From assembly GCF_004768465.1 (NCBI RefSeq), contig NZ_SRMF01000005.1, forward strand, positions 62,001 to 126,000: 64,000 nt of DNA, read 5' to 3'. This DNA is from Natronospirillum operosum (GTDB lineage: Bacteria; Pseudomonadota; Gammaproteobacteria; Pseudomonadales; Natronospirillaceae). Numbering within the stretch: position 1 is the stretch's first letter; each line of letters opens with the position of its first letter. A program made the translations under genes and the position numbers. The notes beneath the pieces were generated by a model that saw only the letters and a program-made list of their open reading frames with translations, did no database searches and was not told the origin of the DNA. Shown one piece after another: positions 27,677 through 36,559 of the stretch.

Positions 27677-27771
27677 GGGTGCATGCGCTGTGAGACCGTC
27701 TGCGCACATGGATGTGCGCAGTCGAGCTGTCATGGACGACGTTTTTTGCGTGTCTCACAGGGCATGCACCC
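27677..27771 (-). repeat. structured intergenic repeat, copy 3 (inverted)
   Basis: Outer arms GGGTGCATGCGCTGTGAGAC (27677-27696) and GTCTCACAGGGCATGCACCC (27752-27771), one mismatch in 20. On the minus strand the core reads ACACGCAAAAAACGTCGTCC, GACAGCTCGA, and the inner hairpin is CTGCGCACAT/ATGTGCGCAG (27700-27721). Core motifs match copies 1 and 2, while both stems differ in sequence yet stay paired. Confidence 0.72.
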
Positions 27772-27903
27772 GAGCCCGGCGACGGTCCGACTGGCGCTGA
27801 TCAAGACCACGGCGGCCCAGGCATCAATCGAACCCTGGCTACGGCCCGACTGGCGCGGCAGGGTGCTGAAGCCAACCTTGCCGGATGACATTCACGTGAC
27901 GGA

Positions 27904-27921
27904 CTGTCACATTAGTGTCAT
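27904..27921 (+). promoter_or_regulatory. Pho box upstream of phoB
   Basis: CTGTCAC-ATTA-GTGTCAT fits the PhoB site, 45 bases before the phoB start, indicating autoactivation. A possible -10 (TTCAAT or CAATAA) lies 10-12 bases downstream. Confidence 0.78.
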
Positions 27922-27965
27922 CAAGCTGCGCTTCAATAAGAGTAGTTGTCAGCGAGGACAGACTC

Positions 27966-28673
27966 ATGTCGGACCGAACCATACTGGTTGTGGATGATGA
28001 ACAACCCATCCGCGAGATGATTGCCACAGCGCTCGAAATGGCCGGCTACGTCGCGCTCGAAGCCGCGGACGCACGCAGCGCCCACAGCCTGATTGTGGAC
28101 CAGAAACCGGACCTCATCCTGCTGGACTGGATGCTGCCCAACACCAGCGGTATTGAACTGGCCCGGCGGCTGAAAAAAGACGAACTGACCGCCGAAATTC
28201 CCATCATCATGCTCACCGCCAAGGGCGAAGAAGACCACAAGGTACAGGGTCTGGAGGCGGGTGCGGATGACTACATCACCAAACCGTTCTCACCGCGCGA
28301 ACTGGTCGCGCGCCTCAAGGCCGTGCTGCGCCGTACCACGCCGGTCGGGGTCGAGCAGCCGCTGGAAATCCGCGGCCTGCGTCTGGACCCGGCCAGCCAC
28401 CGCGTGACCGCCAACGGCAAGGGCATGAACATGGGCCCCACCGAGTTCCGCCTGCTGCAGTTTTTCATGACTCACCTGGAGCGCGCCTACACGCGATCCC
28501 AGTTGCTGGACCAGGTTTGGGGCGGTAATGTCTATGTCGACGAGCGTACTGTGGATGTCCATATCCGGCGCCTGCGCAAGGCCCTGGGCGAAGAACACAG
28601 CCGCATGATCCAGACGGTCCGCGGAACGGGCTATCGCTTTTCGGAGCAGGTTGAAAACCTGAATGCTGAATGA
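27966..28673 (+). CDS. phoB: phosphate regulon response regulator PhoB
   Basis: 235-residue OmpR-type regulator: receiver domain (1-120) with acidic residues Asp10 and Asp11, phosphoacceptor Asp54 ([10 protein letters not shown]) and Lys near 106 ([10 protein letters not shown]); winged-helix DNA-binding domain with [20 protein letters not shown] and [12 protein letters not shown]. Activates pst and pho genes on phosphate limitation. Start at 27966 ([12 protein letters not shown]), with a GAGG site upstream. Overlaps phoR by 11 bases. Confidence 0.97.
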   Translation: MSDRTILVVDDEQPIREMIATALEMAGYVALEAADARSAHSLIVDQKPDLILLDWMLPNTSGIELARRLKKDELTAEIPIIMLTAKGEEDHKVQGLEAGADDYITKPFSPRELVARLKAVLRRTTPVGVEQPLEIRGLRLDPASHRVTANGKGMNMGPTEFRLLQFFMTHLERAYTRSQLLDQVWGGNVYVDERTVDVHIRRLRKALGEEHSRMIQTVRGTGYRFSEQVENLNAE

Positions 28674-29976
28674 TCGCCGCCAACGCCTGTACGGGCGCCT
28701 GGCTCTTTTCTATGCCGCAGTAGCCAGTCTCGGCTATTTTACAGAGCTCTTCTGGCCGCTGCTGACCGGGGTGCTGACGCTGCATCTGTTCTGGTATCTG
28801 GTGCAGATGCACTGGCTGATTGACTGGCTGCGGGAATTCGATACCACCGAACCCCATCATGCCCATGGTGCCTGGGCCGATGTGCTCGATTATCTGTGGA
28901 GCTTCCGGCGCCGTCAGCGCACCGAGGTGCGCCGGCTGGAAAAGGCCCTGCAGCGGGTGCAGACCTCGGTGGAAAGCCTGTCGGATGGCCTGGTCATCAT
29001 TACCCGCCAGGGCGAGTTGCAGTGGTGGAACGAAGCCGCCGAGCAGATGCTGGGTTTCCGCGATGGTGATGTGGGCCAGGCGCTGACCAACCTGGTACGC
29101 GACCCGCACTTTGTATCCTGGTTCCAGCGCAACCGTCGCCATGGCCAGTACGAGATGCGTCACCCCCGTACCGAGCGTGTGCTGCAGTTCACCAACAATC
29201 GACATGCCGCTGGCAACCGCCTGTTGCTGGTACGTGATATCACCCGCCTGCGCCAGCTGGAGCAGATGCGCCAGGACTTCGTCGCCAATGCCTCGCACGA
29301 GCTGCGCACACCGCTGACGGTGCTGCAGGGCTATCTGGAAGGTTTCTCCGACAACCGGGACAGTCTTCCTCCGCGTACCCATCGTGCCATTGACCAGATG
29401 CAGGGTCAGACTCGCCGCATGGTCAATCTGGTCAATGATCTGATGCTGCTGACCCGACTGGATACGGTCGATGATGCGGGTGATCAGACAGCCATTGATG
29501 TCGCTGCGCTGCTGAACGGTATCGTGGAGGACGCCCGCGAGCTTTCGGGCGAGCAGCAGCATAGGATTACTGTGGAAGCGCAGACCGCGGTGCAGCTGTG
29601 GGGCAATGGGAGCGAGCTGCGATCAGCCTTCTCGAATCTGGTGTTCAACGCCGTGCACTACACCCCGGAGCAGGGTCGTATCCATCTGCGCTGGTATGAA
29701 GACAACGCAGGCGTTTATCTGGCCGTCGAGGACAGTGGTATCGGCATCGAGACGGCCCACATACCCAGGCTGACCGAGCGCTTCTACCGGGTGGACCCGG
29801 GCCGCTCTTCTGCCACTGGCGGCACTGGTCTGGGTCTGGCTATCGTCAAGCATGCGCTGGCCCGACATGATGCGCGGCTGGATATTCAGAGCACCCCGGG
29901 CACAGGCAGTACCTTTACCTGCTGCTTCCCGCGTGCGCGTATTGCCAGGGCGCCCGCGCGCACTGCCTCCGCCTGA
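28663..29976 (+). CDS. phoR: phosphate regulon sensor histidine kinase PhoR
   Basis: 437 residues. Two close N-terminal membrane segments (about 12-48), a charged linker, a PAS domain (about 95-195) and the kinase core: H-box [18 protein letters not shown] with His212, then N, G1 (VEDSGIGIE) and G2 ([11 protein letters not shown]) boxes. No large periplasmic sensor, as usual for PhoR, which reads phosphate status through Pst and PhoU. ATG inside the phoB 3' end gives coupled translation. Convergent with the next gene, 21 bases apart. Confidence 0.96.
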   Translation: MLNDRRQRLYGRLALFYAAVASLGYFTELFWPLLTGVLTLHLFWYLVQMHWLIDWLREFDTTEPHHAHGAWADVLDYLWSFRRRQRTEVRRLEKALQRVQTSVESLSDGLVIITRQGELQWWNEAAEQMLGFRDGDVGQALTNLVRDPHFVSWFQRNRRHGQYEMRHPRTERVLQFTNNRHAAGNRLLLVRDITRLRQLEQMRQDFVANASHELRTPLTVLQGYLEGFSDNRDSLPPRTHRAIDQMQGQTRRMVNLVNDLMLLTRLDTVDDAGDQTAIDVAALLNGIVEDARELSGEQQHRITVEAQTAVQLWGNGSELRSAFSNLVFNAVHYTPEQGRIHLRWYEDNAGVYLAVEDSGIGIETAHIPRLTERFYRVDPGRSSATGGTGLGLAIVKHALARHDARLDIQSTPGTGSTFTCCFPRARIARAPARTASA

Positions 29977-29997
29977 ATCTCTCGCGGGTGTCCGTGT

Positions 29998-30489
29998 TTA
30001 CTCGGACAGGACATCAGGACGATGATCAGACCGGAGCCGTACGTAGAGTACGCGACGGACCTTGCATACCAGTTCGCCCTGCGGGTCCCGCACATAGGCC
30101 ACAAATTCGGGGAAGTGCTTGTCACCATTGGCGGTGGCGGCTCGAATCTCGTGCAGATCAGTGTCCTCGATACGAAACTCGGCCGTCAGTTTGCCCTTGC
30201 CGGGGGCGATATAGTCGATATCGGCAAACTTGTCCCAGATCAGGTAGCGGTCCCAGCCCAGGCAGCCAAACAGCAGCAGGGCGAACATGGGGTCTGTCAG
30301 CGAGAAGAGACTGCCGCCATACTGGGTGTTGTTCACATTGCGGGTCCAGGGGCGCCATTTCAGTTCGACCCGCGCATAGCGAAAGTCCTGGCTCAGTTCG
30401 GCAATGCGAATACCGCAGAAGAAAAACGGCGGCCACAGGTTCATGATCCAGCGGAACAGAAAGGCGTGGCGGAAGAACAGGTTTTTCAT
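29998..30489 (-). CDS. DUF4442 family hotdog protein, possible acyl-CoA thioesterase
   Basis: 163 residues starting MKNLFFRHAFLFRWIMNLWP, with NVNNTQYGGSLFSLTDPMFA (hotdog active-site helix region) and ELVCKVRRVLYVRLR near the end. The DUF4442 family resembles YiiD C-terminal thioesterases. Substrate unknown. Start at 30489; a longer frame to 30552 has no ribosome site. Monocistronic, with a 220-base gap to the divergent acyltransferase gene in which a GGTCGG/CCGACC dyad (about 30618-30635) is visible. Confidence 0.8.
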   Translation of the reverse strand: MKNLFFRHAFLFRWIMNLWPPFFFCGIRIAELSQDFRYARVELKWRPWTRNVNNTQYGGSLFSLTDPMFALLLFGCLGWDRYLIWDKFADIDYIAPGKGKLTAEFRIEDTDLHEIRAATANGDKHFPEFVAYVRDPQGELVCKVRRVLYVRLRSDHRPDVLSE

Positions 30490-30709
30490 GCGGTCGGGCC
30501 TCGGGCGTCTATGCTGACTATGGGGCCGCATTATAGTGATTGTCGACACCAACAGTCAGTGCCAGCAGCATTGGCAGTGATCAGTCGTGAAACTGGGTCA
30601 TCAATGTGACCTTTTGAACCGACCGTCGGGTCGGAGATGGCAGACTGAACTGCCTGCGGGCCTGAGCCGTAGGTTGACGGTAGCAAGCAAGAGTTTCGGA
30701 AGGATGACC

Positions 30710-31840
30710 ATGAACACGCAACGAACAACAGGACTGTTGGGACCATTGATGGCACCCCCGCAACTGCCGGCGCGGACAGGGCGCATTCCTGCCGTTGACC
30801 TGGCTCGCGGCATTGCCGTTGCACTGATGATTCTGAGCCATGGTGTGATAGGTCTGCTGGAGTTTGATGATCTGTCAGCGTGGGGCCAGATACCGGTGCA
30901 GTTGATTACCAAGTTTGCCTCCTCGACTTTCATCATGGTCTTCGGCATCGCCCTGGCCGTGGCCTTCATGCCGCGTGTGGGCACTGCCGACTGGCCCAGG
31001 CTGAGACTCAAGCTGTGGATCAACGCACTGATTGTCTTCTTCTGGTACAAGGTGCTGACCGTTGCCGAAATGCTGTACCTGTCGCAGCCTGCGGACATCG
31101 TCGACACCCTGCTGTATCGCAACTTTCCATCCTTTGTGGAGATCCTCGGTTTCTATGCCATCGCCCTGCTGTGGGTGCCTCTGCTGCTGCCACTTTGGGT
31201 GCGGTTGCCGTTGATTGTGCGCCTGCTCAGTCCGGTCGCGCTGGCCGGTCTGCACATGTGGGCGGCCGCCAACTGGAGTTTTGGCGATAATCAGCAGTTG
31301 CGGGCCATCTTCGTGGAAGACCCGGATTATTACACCTGGGGACAATTTGCGCGTGGGCCCCTGATTCTGCTGGGCCTGCTGATAGGCGAGGCCCTGCTGC
31401 ATCACCGCGAAACCCTGATGAGGCGGTGGCGTCTGGCCAGCGGGCTGCTGGTGATCTCGGCCCTGCTGTTTATCGCCTTTGTGGTGCAGGCCGGTTCCGA
31501 TCTGGCGGCTGATATCGAAGCCGTGGCCCGCAATCAGGGCAAGCACCCGCCGGAACTGTTCTTTATGCTGTTTTCCATGGGCGGCGCCTTTCTGATTCTG
31601 GGGCTCAGCATCGGTGGCGGCAAGCTGCTGTCAAAAGTGCTGCTGCCGTTCACGATTATCGGGTCGAATGCCCTGCAGGCCTTTATTTTTCACATTGTTG
31701 TCATTTTTATCGGCTTCCGTTACTTGCTGGGCTACTGGCAGGATGTAGAGTACGAGTTCGCATTAATGCTGACCCTCGGCCTGATTGTGGCGACGGCCAT
31801 CTGGATCAGGCTGGTCGGGTGGATTCAGCAACATCGCTAG
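30710..31840 (+). CDS. membrane acyltransferase-like protein (heparan-alpha-glucosaminide N-acetyltransferase/DUF1624-like)
   Basis: About 376 residues with roughly ten hydrophobic segments. The N-terminal RIPAVDLARGIAVALMILSH, with a His at the end of the first membrane helix, is the pattern of this superfamily, in which the His is thought to take acetyl groups across the membrane. A later FTIIGSNALQAFIFHIVVIF segment also fits. Start at 30710, GGAAGG 6 bases upstream. The following beta-lactamase-fold gene begins 8 bases after the stop, so they are one operon. The acceptor, possibly cell-envelope sugars, is unknown. Confidence 0.75.
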   Translation: MNTQRTTGLLGPLMAPPQLPARTGRIPAVDLARGIAVALMILSHGVIGLLEFDDLSAWGQIPVQLITKFASSTFIMVFGIALAVAFMPRVGTADWPRLRLKLWINALIVFFWYKVLTVAEMLYLSQPADIVDTLLYRNFPSFVEILGFYAIALLWVPLLLPLWVRLPLIVRLLSPVALAGLHMWAAANWSFGDNQQLRAIFVEDPDYYTWGQFARGPLILLGLLIGEALLHHRETLMRRWRLASGLLVISALLFIAFVVQAGSDLAADIEAVARNQGKHPPELFFMLFSMGGAFLILGLSIGGGKLLSKVLLPFTIIGSNALQAFIFHIVVIFIGFRYLLGYWQDVEYEFALMLTLGLIVATAIWIRLVGWIQQHR

Positions 31841-31848
31841 GAGGATGC

Positions 31849-32895
31849 ATGACCAACCCCCTGCAACCATTGGTCGGGGTATTGACATTGGCCCTGCTGG
31901 CGCCGTTGCCGGCGCTGGCTCTGGACTGGGTCGATCGTCTGGAATCGAGGCTCGAGGTCGTGGACACCGAGTTTTCCGGTGATCTCAGCGTATATGTGGC
32001 ACACACCGGGTCCGGTGAATCCGTGTCCCTGCGCGGGCATGAGCACTGGTACCTGGCCTCCACCATCAAGGTGCCGGTAGCCATAGAGCTGCTGGCACAG
32101 GTCGATGCCGGCGAGCGCTCACTGGATGACCAGGTTGCGCTTGAAGGTCGGGACTATGTGGACGGTGCCGGGCAGACCAACTGGCATGATGTGGGTACCG
32201 AGTTCACTCTGGAGCACCTGCTGCAGGAAATGCTGGTTGTCAGTGACAATGCCGCCAGCGATATGGTTATACGTACCGTGGGAATCGATAATGTGAATAC
32301 CCGCATGGAGGCCCTGGGCCTGGATTTCGTGGGCCCCATTACCTCCCTGGCCGATGTGCGGCGGCGGGTCTATGGCGAATTTCATGATGGCGCCGCCAGT
32401 CTGGACGGACCCGGTTTTTTCAGTATCCGGCAGGCGAACAATCCGGATGGGCGCGTAGATGTGCTGGCAGAAGTTCTGGGCGTGAGCCGCAGTGAATTCA
32501 GCCAGCCGGATCTGGACAGCGCCTTTGATGCCTACTATCAGACCCCCTACAACTCCGGCACCCTGAGTGCGATGGGCCAGATGATGGCCCGGCTGGTTGA
32601 AGGCGAGTTGCTCAGTGCGGACAGCACCGATTATCTGCTGGACCTGCTGCAGACGATAGAAACCGGCGACAATCGCTTGCGGGCCACCTTGCCGGATGAC
32701 GCGCGCTTTGCCCACAAGACCGGCACCCAGCATCGTCGTGCCTGTGACATCGGTGCGGTGCTGGCGGAAAATGACCGCTCGGCCGTGGTGGTGGCGGTCT
32801 GTACACGAGGCCCGCGCAGTACGGCCGAGGCCGAGCGGGCCATGCGCGCTGTGGGTGAGGCGGTAACGGAGTCCGGGGTGCTCGACAGGCTCTAG
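31849..32895 (+). CDS. class A beta-lactamase-fold serine hydrolase
   Basis: 348 residues, signal peptide (about 1-25). Catalytic motifs SxxK (Ser71-Lys74, ASTIKVP), SDN (132-134) and KTG (290-292) are present. I see no ExxLN omega-loop motif, whose Glu performs deacylation in true class A beta-lactamases, so antibiotic hydrolysis is not supported; a peptidase or esterase acting in the periplasm is as likely. A strong AGGAGG site overlaps the upstream stop, coupling it to the acyltransferase gene. The pair may modify or remodel the cell envelope. Confidence 0.85.
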   Translation: MTNPLQPLVGVLTLALLAPLPALALDWVDRLESRLEVVDTEFSGDLSVYVAHTGSGESVSLRGHEHWYLASTIKVPVAIELLAQVDAGERSLDDQVALEGRDYVDGAGQTNWHDVGTEFTLEHLLQEMLVVSDNAASDMVIRTVGIDNVNTRMEALGLDFVGPITSLADVRRRVYGEFHDGAASLDGPGFFSIRQANNPDGRVDVLAEVLGVSRSEFSQPDLDSAFDAYYQTPYNSGTLSAMGQMMARLVEGELLSADSTDYLLDLLQTIETGDNRLRATLPDDARFAHKTGTQHRRACDIGAVLAENDRSAVVVAVCTRGPRSTAEAERAMRAVGEAVTESGVLDRL

Positions 32896-32907
32896 TGTCC
32901 TGTGTGA

Positions 32908-33789
32908 CTAGCCTGCCTGCATCACCACAATCACGCTGAGCAGAATCAGTGCCATGCCGGCCCATTCCCGGCGCTGTATTCGTTCGCGGAACACCCGCAG
33001 CGTGATCAGCAGCACGAGAAAGAACTCGACCTGACCCAGTGTTTTCACCAGCGCCGGGTTCTGCAGGCTCATGGCCGTGAACCAGCCCACCGAGCCGATG
33101 GCACTGGTCAGGCCGATAAACAGTCCAGGCCGCCAGTGCTGACGAATATCGCGCCAGACCCGGGGCTCGCGCCACGTCATCCAGAGCACCATCAGCGGGA
33201 TCTGCATCAGTATCATGCTGCACAGCACCACGGCAGCGGCATGGATCGGCGGCAGGTCGAACAGACGGCTGCTGTGATGAATGGCCAGGGCATTGACCGC
33301 AAACAGCAGGCCTGACAGCAGACCGAGCAGCGTCGCCGGGGACAGCCAGTTGCGGATATGCACTCGCGCGGGCCAGCTCAGGCAAATAATGCCGGCCATA
33401 CCAATCAGCACTGCCGTCCAGCCCATGAAGGTCAGAGACAGGCCGAAGAAGAGCGCGCCGAACACTGCTGCCAGCAGGGTTTCGGTTTTGGCCAGGGTGG
33501 TGCCGACCGCGAAGTTGTGCCAGCGGAACACGCTGATCAGGGCCCAGGTAGCGATAATCTGGAAGATACCGCCGGCCAGTATCCAGGCCCACACCACGGG
33601 CGACGCCTGTTGCACCAGCGCGAAATCCACACCCAGCCAGTACAGATAGAGAGCAACAAACGGCAGCCCAAACAGGTAGCGCACAAAGGTAACGCCGAGA
33701 GCGGACATCTGCCCGGACAGCTGCTTCTGTGCCGCCACCCGGATAGCCTGCATGCAGGCCGCCATCAACGTGAAAGCAATCCAGCCCAT
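32908..33789 (-). CDS. EamA/DMT family transporter
   Basis: 293 residues, about ten membrane helices in two EamA repeats (starts MGWIAFTLMAACMQAIRVAA; second repeat LLGLLSGLLFAVNALAIHHSS, ending RREWAGMALILLSVIVVMQA). Members export amino acids and metabolites; the substrate cannot be told. Ends 12 bases from the convergent hydrolase gene and is divergent from the sensor kinase gene over 189 bases. Confidence 0.9.
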   Translation of the reverse strand: MGWIAFTLMAACMQAIRVAAQKQLSGQMSALGVTFVRYLFGLPFVALYLYWLGVDFALVQQASPVVWAWILAGGIFQIIATWALISVFRWHNFAVGTTLAKTETLLAAVFGALFFGLSLTFMGWTAVLIGMAGIICLSWPARVHIRNWLSPATLLGLLSGLLFAVNALAIHHSSRLFDLPPIHAAAVVLCSMILMQIPLMVLWMTWREPRVWRDIRQHWRPGLFIGLTSAIGSVGWFTAMSLQNPALVKTLGQVEFFLVLLITLRVFRERIQRREWAGMALILLSVIVVMQAG

Positions 33790-33978
33790 GGTTCTGTCCG
33801 CCCGCCTGTTTCAGACCCTGAAAGTGCAGTATGCCGAGGGCAAAAACATAGCTCCAGGGAATAATTTTTATACCGGTAATAACCAATTGGAATGCAATGG
33901 GGCGTTGTTCGGGTGTTGCACTGACGTACAGGCGGGGTAAAGTCAAACCTGCCACCGGACAATATAAAGACAACTATC

Positions 33979-35664
33979 ATGACTACCGGTCAACTTTCGA
34001 ACTGGCTTTCCTTCGCAAGGACTCGCCACTGGCTGGGCCGCCGCCCCCGATTGCGTCTGCCCACTCAGGTCATACTGCTGGTCGCTTCTCTGGTCGCCAT
34101 TGTGCTGCTGGCGCAGGCGATCTACCTGAACAACCGCATGGCGGAAGCCATCAGTGAACAGATCGGTCTGCGCGGCCTGGGTGTTGCCCAGACTGTAGCC
34201 AATATGCCGGCTGTACTGGAGGCCTTTGATCACCCCGATCCACCCAGCATCCTGCAGCCGCTGACGCAGGACATTCAGCAGGAAGTGGGCTCCAAGTACG
34301 TGGTGATAGGCAACCATGAGGGCATCCGCTATTCGCACCCCCGCCCGGAACGTATCGGACTGCCCATGGTCGGAGGAGACAATGATCAGGCACTGGTCCA
34401 CGGTGAGGCCTATGTGTCCCAGGCCACGGGCTCGCTGGGCGAGGCCATACGCGGCAAGACAGCCATCTTCGATCATGATGGCAATATCATAGGCGTGGTC
34501 TCGGTCGGCTTCATGATGGAAACCATCGAGTATGATGTGGCGCGCTACCTGCGCAGCAACTGGATACCGGTGCTGCTGGCGGTGATCATCGGTGTTATCG
34601 GGTCGCTGTGGATTGCCCGTCATATCAAGCGCGAGATATTCGGCCTGGAGCCACATCAGATTGCCCAGTTGTTCACCGAGAAAGAGGCTATTCTGCAGTC
34701 CATCCACGAAGGTGTGATCGCAGTCAACCAGGAGGGCCACGTCACCATGCTCAATCAGACGGCGCGCCGGGTACTGGGTCTGACCAGTGAAGCCAAGGTG
34801 CTGAATCGTCCGGTGACCGAGATCATACCCAACTCCCGACTGGCGACAGTGCTGTCGGCCGGTCGGGGCGATTTTGACCAGGAGGCGGTGATCCGTGGGC
34901 GGCCCTACGTGGTGAACCGAGTGCCCATCATCAACGACGGGCAGGTGGATGGGGCCGTGGCCACGTTCAGAGACCAGCAGGAACTGATGGAGCTGTCGCG
35001 TGAACTCAACGAAGTCAGCGCCAATGTCGACAGCCTGCGCATTCAGGCGCACGAGTTCTCCAACCGTCTCTATACGATTTCCGGGTTGCTGCAACTGGGT
35101 CAGCATCAGGAGGCGCTGGACCTGATCCAGCAGGAAAGCCGGCTGGCACAGGATCAGGTGGCCTATGTGATGGCGCATGTCAGCGACTCCGTGGTTGGCG
35201 GCATGCTGCTCAGCAAGATGGCGCTGGCCAACCAGCAGCAGATTGATCTCGATATCGAGGCTGAATGCTCCCTGCAACTGGGGCTCAACCCGGAAGGCCG
35301 GGAAGCCCTGCTCAAGGTGGTGGGCAACCTGCTCGACAATGCCTTTGATGCGGTCGGCAGCGAGCCGGGCGAACGACGGGTACGGCTGTTCTTTACCGAT
35401 ATGGGAGAGCAGGTGCTGTTCGAGGTGGAAGACAGCGGCGGTGGTGTGGATCCCGAGCTGATGGATGCCATCATGCAGAAAGGCTTTACCACCAAGCGCG
35501 GGCAGCATCAGGGGCTTGGTCTGGCCCTTGTGCGTGAGATCTGTACCCGCCGCGGTGGTGAACTCTATCTGGAAGAGGGTGACCTGGGCGGCGCCTGCTT
35601 CGTGGCGACACTGAGCAAGCAACAGATCAGTCAGGACAGCACAACAGACGGAGACAGAGCATGA
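33979..35664 (+). CDS. CitA/DcuS-type sensor histidine kinase
   Basis: 561 residues: membrane segment at about 29-49, periplasmic sensor (about 50-190) with SKYVVIGNHEGIRYSHPRPE typical of DcuS and CitA, second membrane segment at about 196-215, PAS domain (about 225-340), H-box with His in IQAHEFSNRLYTISGLLQ and an HATPase domain (NLLDNAFDAVG, GGGVDPEL, GLGLALVREI). Senses C4- or tri-carboxylates in relatives. Its neighbours form a tricarboxylate transporter, so control of that uptake is likely. A TATAAA at 33963-33968 is close upstream. Overlaps the response regulator by four bases. Confidence 0.92.
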   Translation: MTTGQLSNWLSFARTRHWLGRRPRLRLPTQVILLVASLVAIVLLAQAIYLNNRMAEAISEQIGLRGLGVAQTVANMPAVLEAFDHPDPPSILQPLTQDIQQEVGSKYVVIGNHEGIRYSHPRPERIGLPMVGGDNDQALVHGEAYVSQATGSLGEAIRGKTAIFDHDGNIIGVVSVGFMMETIEYDVARYLRSNWIPVLLAVIIGVIGSLWIARHIKREIFGLEPHQIAQLFTEKEAILQSIHEGVIAVNQEGHVTMLNQTARRVLGLTSEAKVLNRPVTEIIPNSRLATVLSAGRGDFDQEAVIRGRPYVVNRVPIINDGQVDGAVATFRDQQELMELSRELNEVSANVDSLRIQAHEFSNRLYTISGLLQLGQHQEALDLIQQESRLAQDQVAYVMAHVSDSVVGGMLLSKMALANQQQIDLDIEAECSLQLGLNPEGREALLKVVGNLLDNAFDAVGSEPGERRVRLFFTDMGEQVLFEVEDSGGGVDPELMDAIMQKGFTTKRGQHQGLGLALVREICTRRGGELYLEEGDLGGACFVATLSKQQISQDSTTDGDRA

Positions 35665-36362
35665 CCCAGCAGTATGGTGTTCTGATCATAGAAGATGATT
35701 TCCGGGTGGCGGATATCAACCGTCAGTTCATTGAGCAATCGGAAGGCTTTGTGGTCAGAGGGCTGGCCAAGACGCGCGCCGAGGCGGTAGACATTCTGGA
35801 GGCATCCGCGCAGCAGATCGATCTGATACTGCTTGATGCCTACATTCCGGACGTGCAGGGCATGGACCTGATGTGGGAGTTGCGTCGGCGCTGGCGCCAC
35901 CTTGATATTGTCATGATCACGGCCGCCAAGGAGGTGGAGACCATACAGGAAGCGATGCGCGGCGGGGTGTTCGACTACCTGATCAAACCGACCGAAGGCG
36001 AGCGCATGCGGCAGATGCTGTTGCGCTTCCGCAGTGCCCGGGAAGCCCTGTCCGGGCGCAGTGAGATGGATCAGGAGTCGCTCGATGAAGCACTGCATCG
36101 AGGCCGGCAGGCGGAGTCCGTGCACACGGACCGTCTGCCCAAGGGGATTGATCGTCTGACTCTGGACAATGTTCGCCAGGCGCTGGAAAGCCTGTCCGCC
36201 AGTGTCACTGCGGTCGAGGTGGGCAGCGCGATTGGCGTCAGCCGCTCCACAGCGCGCCGATACCTGGAGTTCCTGGTGTCCGAGCAGGAGGTTACCGCTG
36301 AGCTGGGTTATGGAGAGGTCGGACGTCCAGAGCGACGTTACCGAAGGATTGGGCCTGCATGA
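35661..36362 (+). CDS. CitB/DcuR-type response regulator
   Basis: 233 residues: receiver domain with acidic pair in VLIIEDDFRVADINRQF, phosphoacceptor Asp in LILLDAYIPD and Lys in YLIKPTEGERM; C-terminal helix-turn-helix (TAVEVGSAIGVSRSTARRYL). The family controls citrate or dicarboxylate transport genes. ATG overlaps the kinase stop (ATGA), so they are made together. It is 197 bases before the tctC gene it probably activates. Confidence 0.93.
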   Translation: MTQQYGVLIIEDDFRVADINRQFIEQSEGFVVRGLAKTRAEAVDILEASAQQIDLILLDAYIPDVQGMDLMWELRRRWRHLDIVMITAAKEVETIQEAMRGGVFDYLIKPTEGERMRQMLLRFRSAREALSGRSEMDQESLDEALHRGRQAESVHTDRLPKGIDRLTLDNVRQALESLSASVTAVEVGSAIGVSRSTARRYLEFLVSEQEVTAELGYGEVGRPERRYRRIGPA

Positions 36363-36403
36363 ACAAAATGAACAGAATCATTTTTATGTGACTATTGTCC
36401 CTT

Positions 36404-36413
36404 TTGTGCACAA
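36404..36413. promoter_or_regulatory. candidate operator upstream of tctC
   Basis: TTGTGCACAA is a 10-base perfect palindrome inside an AT-rich stretch (36365-36420) of an otherwise GC-rich region. DcuR- and CitB-type regulators bind AT-rich sites, so this is a candidate. The -35 and -10 are not clear. Confidence 0.35.
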
Positions 36414-36559
36414 TATTGTCGCACGCCTGTCATGCCTCCTAGACTGAGACCGCTGAACCCATCGGCACAACCGATAACTATACCCATGGGTTTCTGGAGA
36501 CAGTGCGCCATCCGGTGACTGTCTGAAAAGTCTGACAACAACAATTCCGAGAGGCTGAT

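Larger units (their letters stand above)
27393..27816. mobile_element. 424-bp inverted-repeat (MITE-like) element between phoU and phoB
   Basis: Terminal arms 27393-27430 and 27779-27816 are inverted complements matching at 37 of 38 positions (begin GCCGCCGTGGTCTTGATCAG). Inside lie two structured repeats in opposite orientation and about 115 bases between them. There is no open reading frame of transposase size. The symmetry fits a non-autonomous mobile element or a palindrome built by duplication of a repeat; target-site duplications are not clear. Confidence 0.5.

Noticed and set aside
31849-32895. Antibiotic resistance beta-lactamase
   Set aside because: Core motifs are present but the ExxLN omega-loop motif is not, and there is no mobile context.
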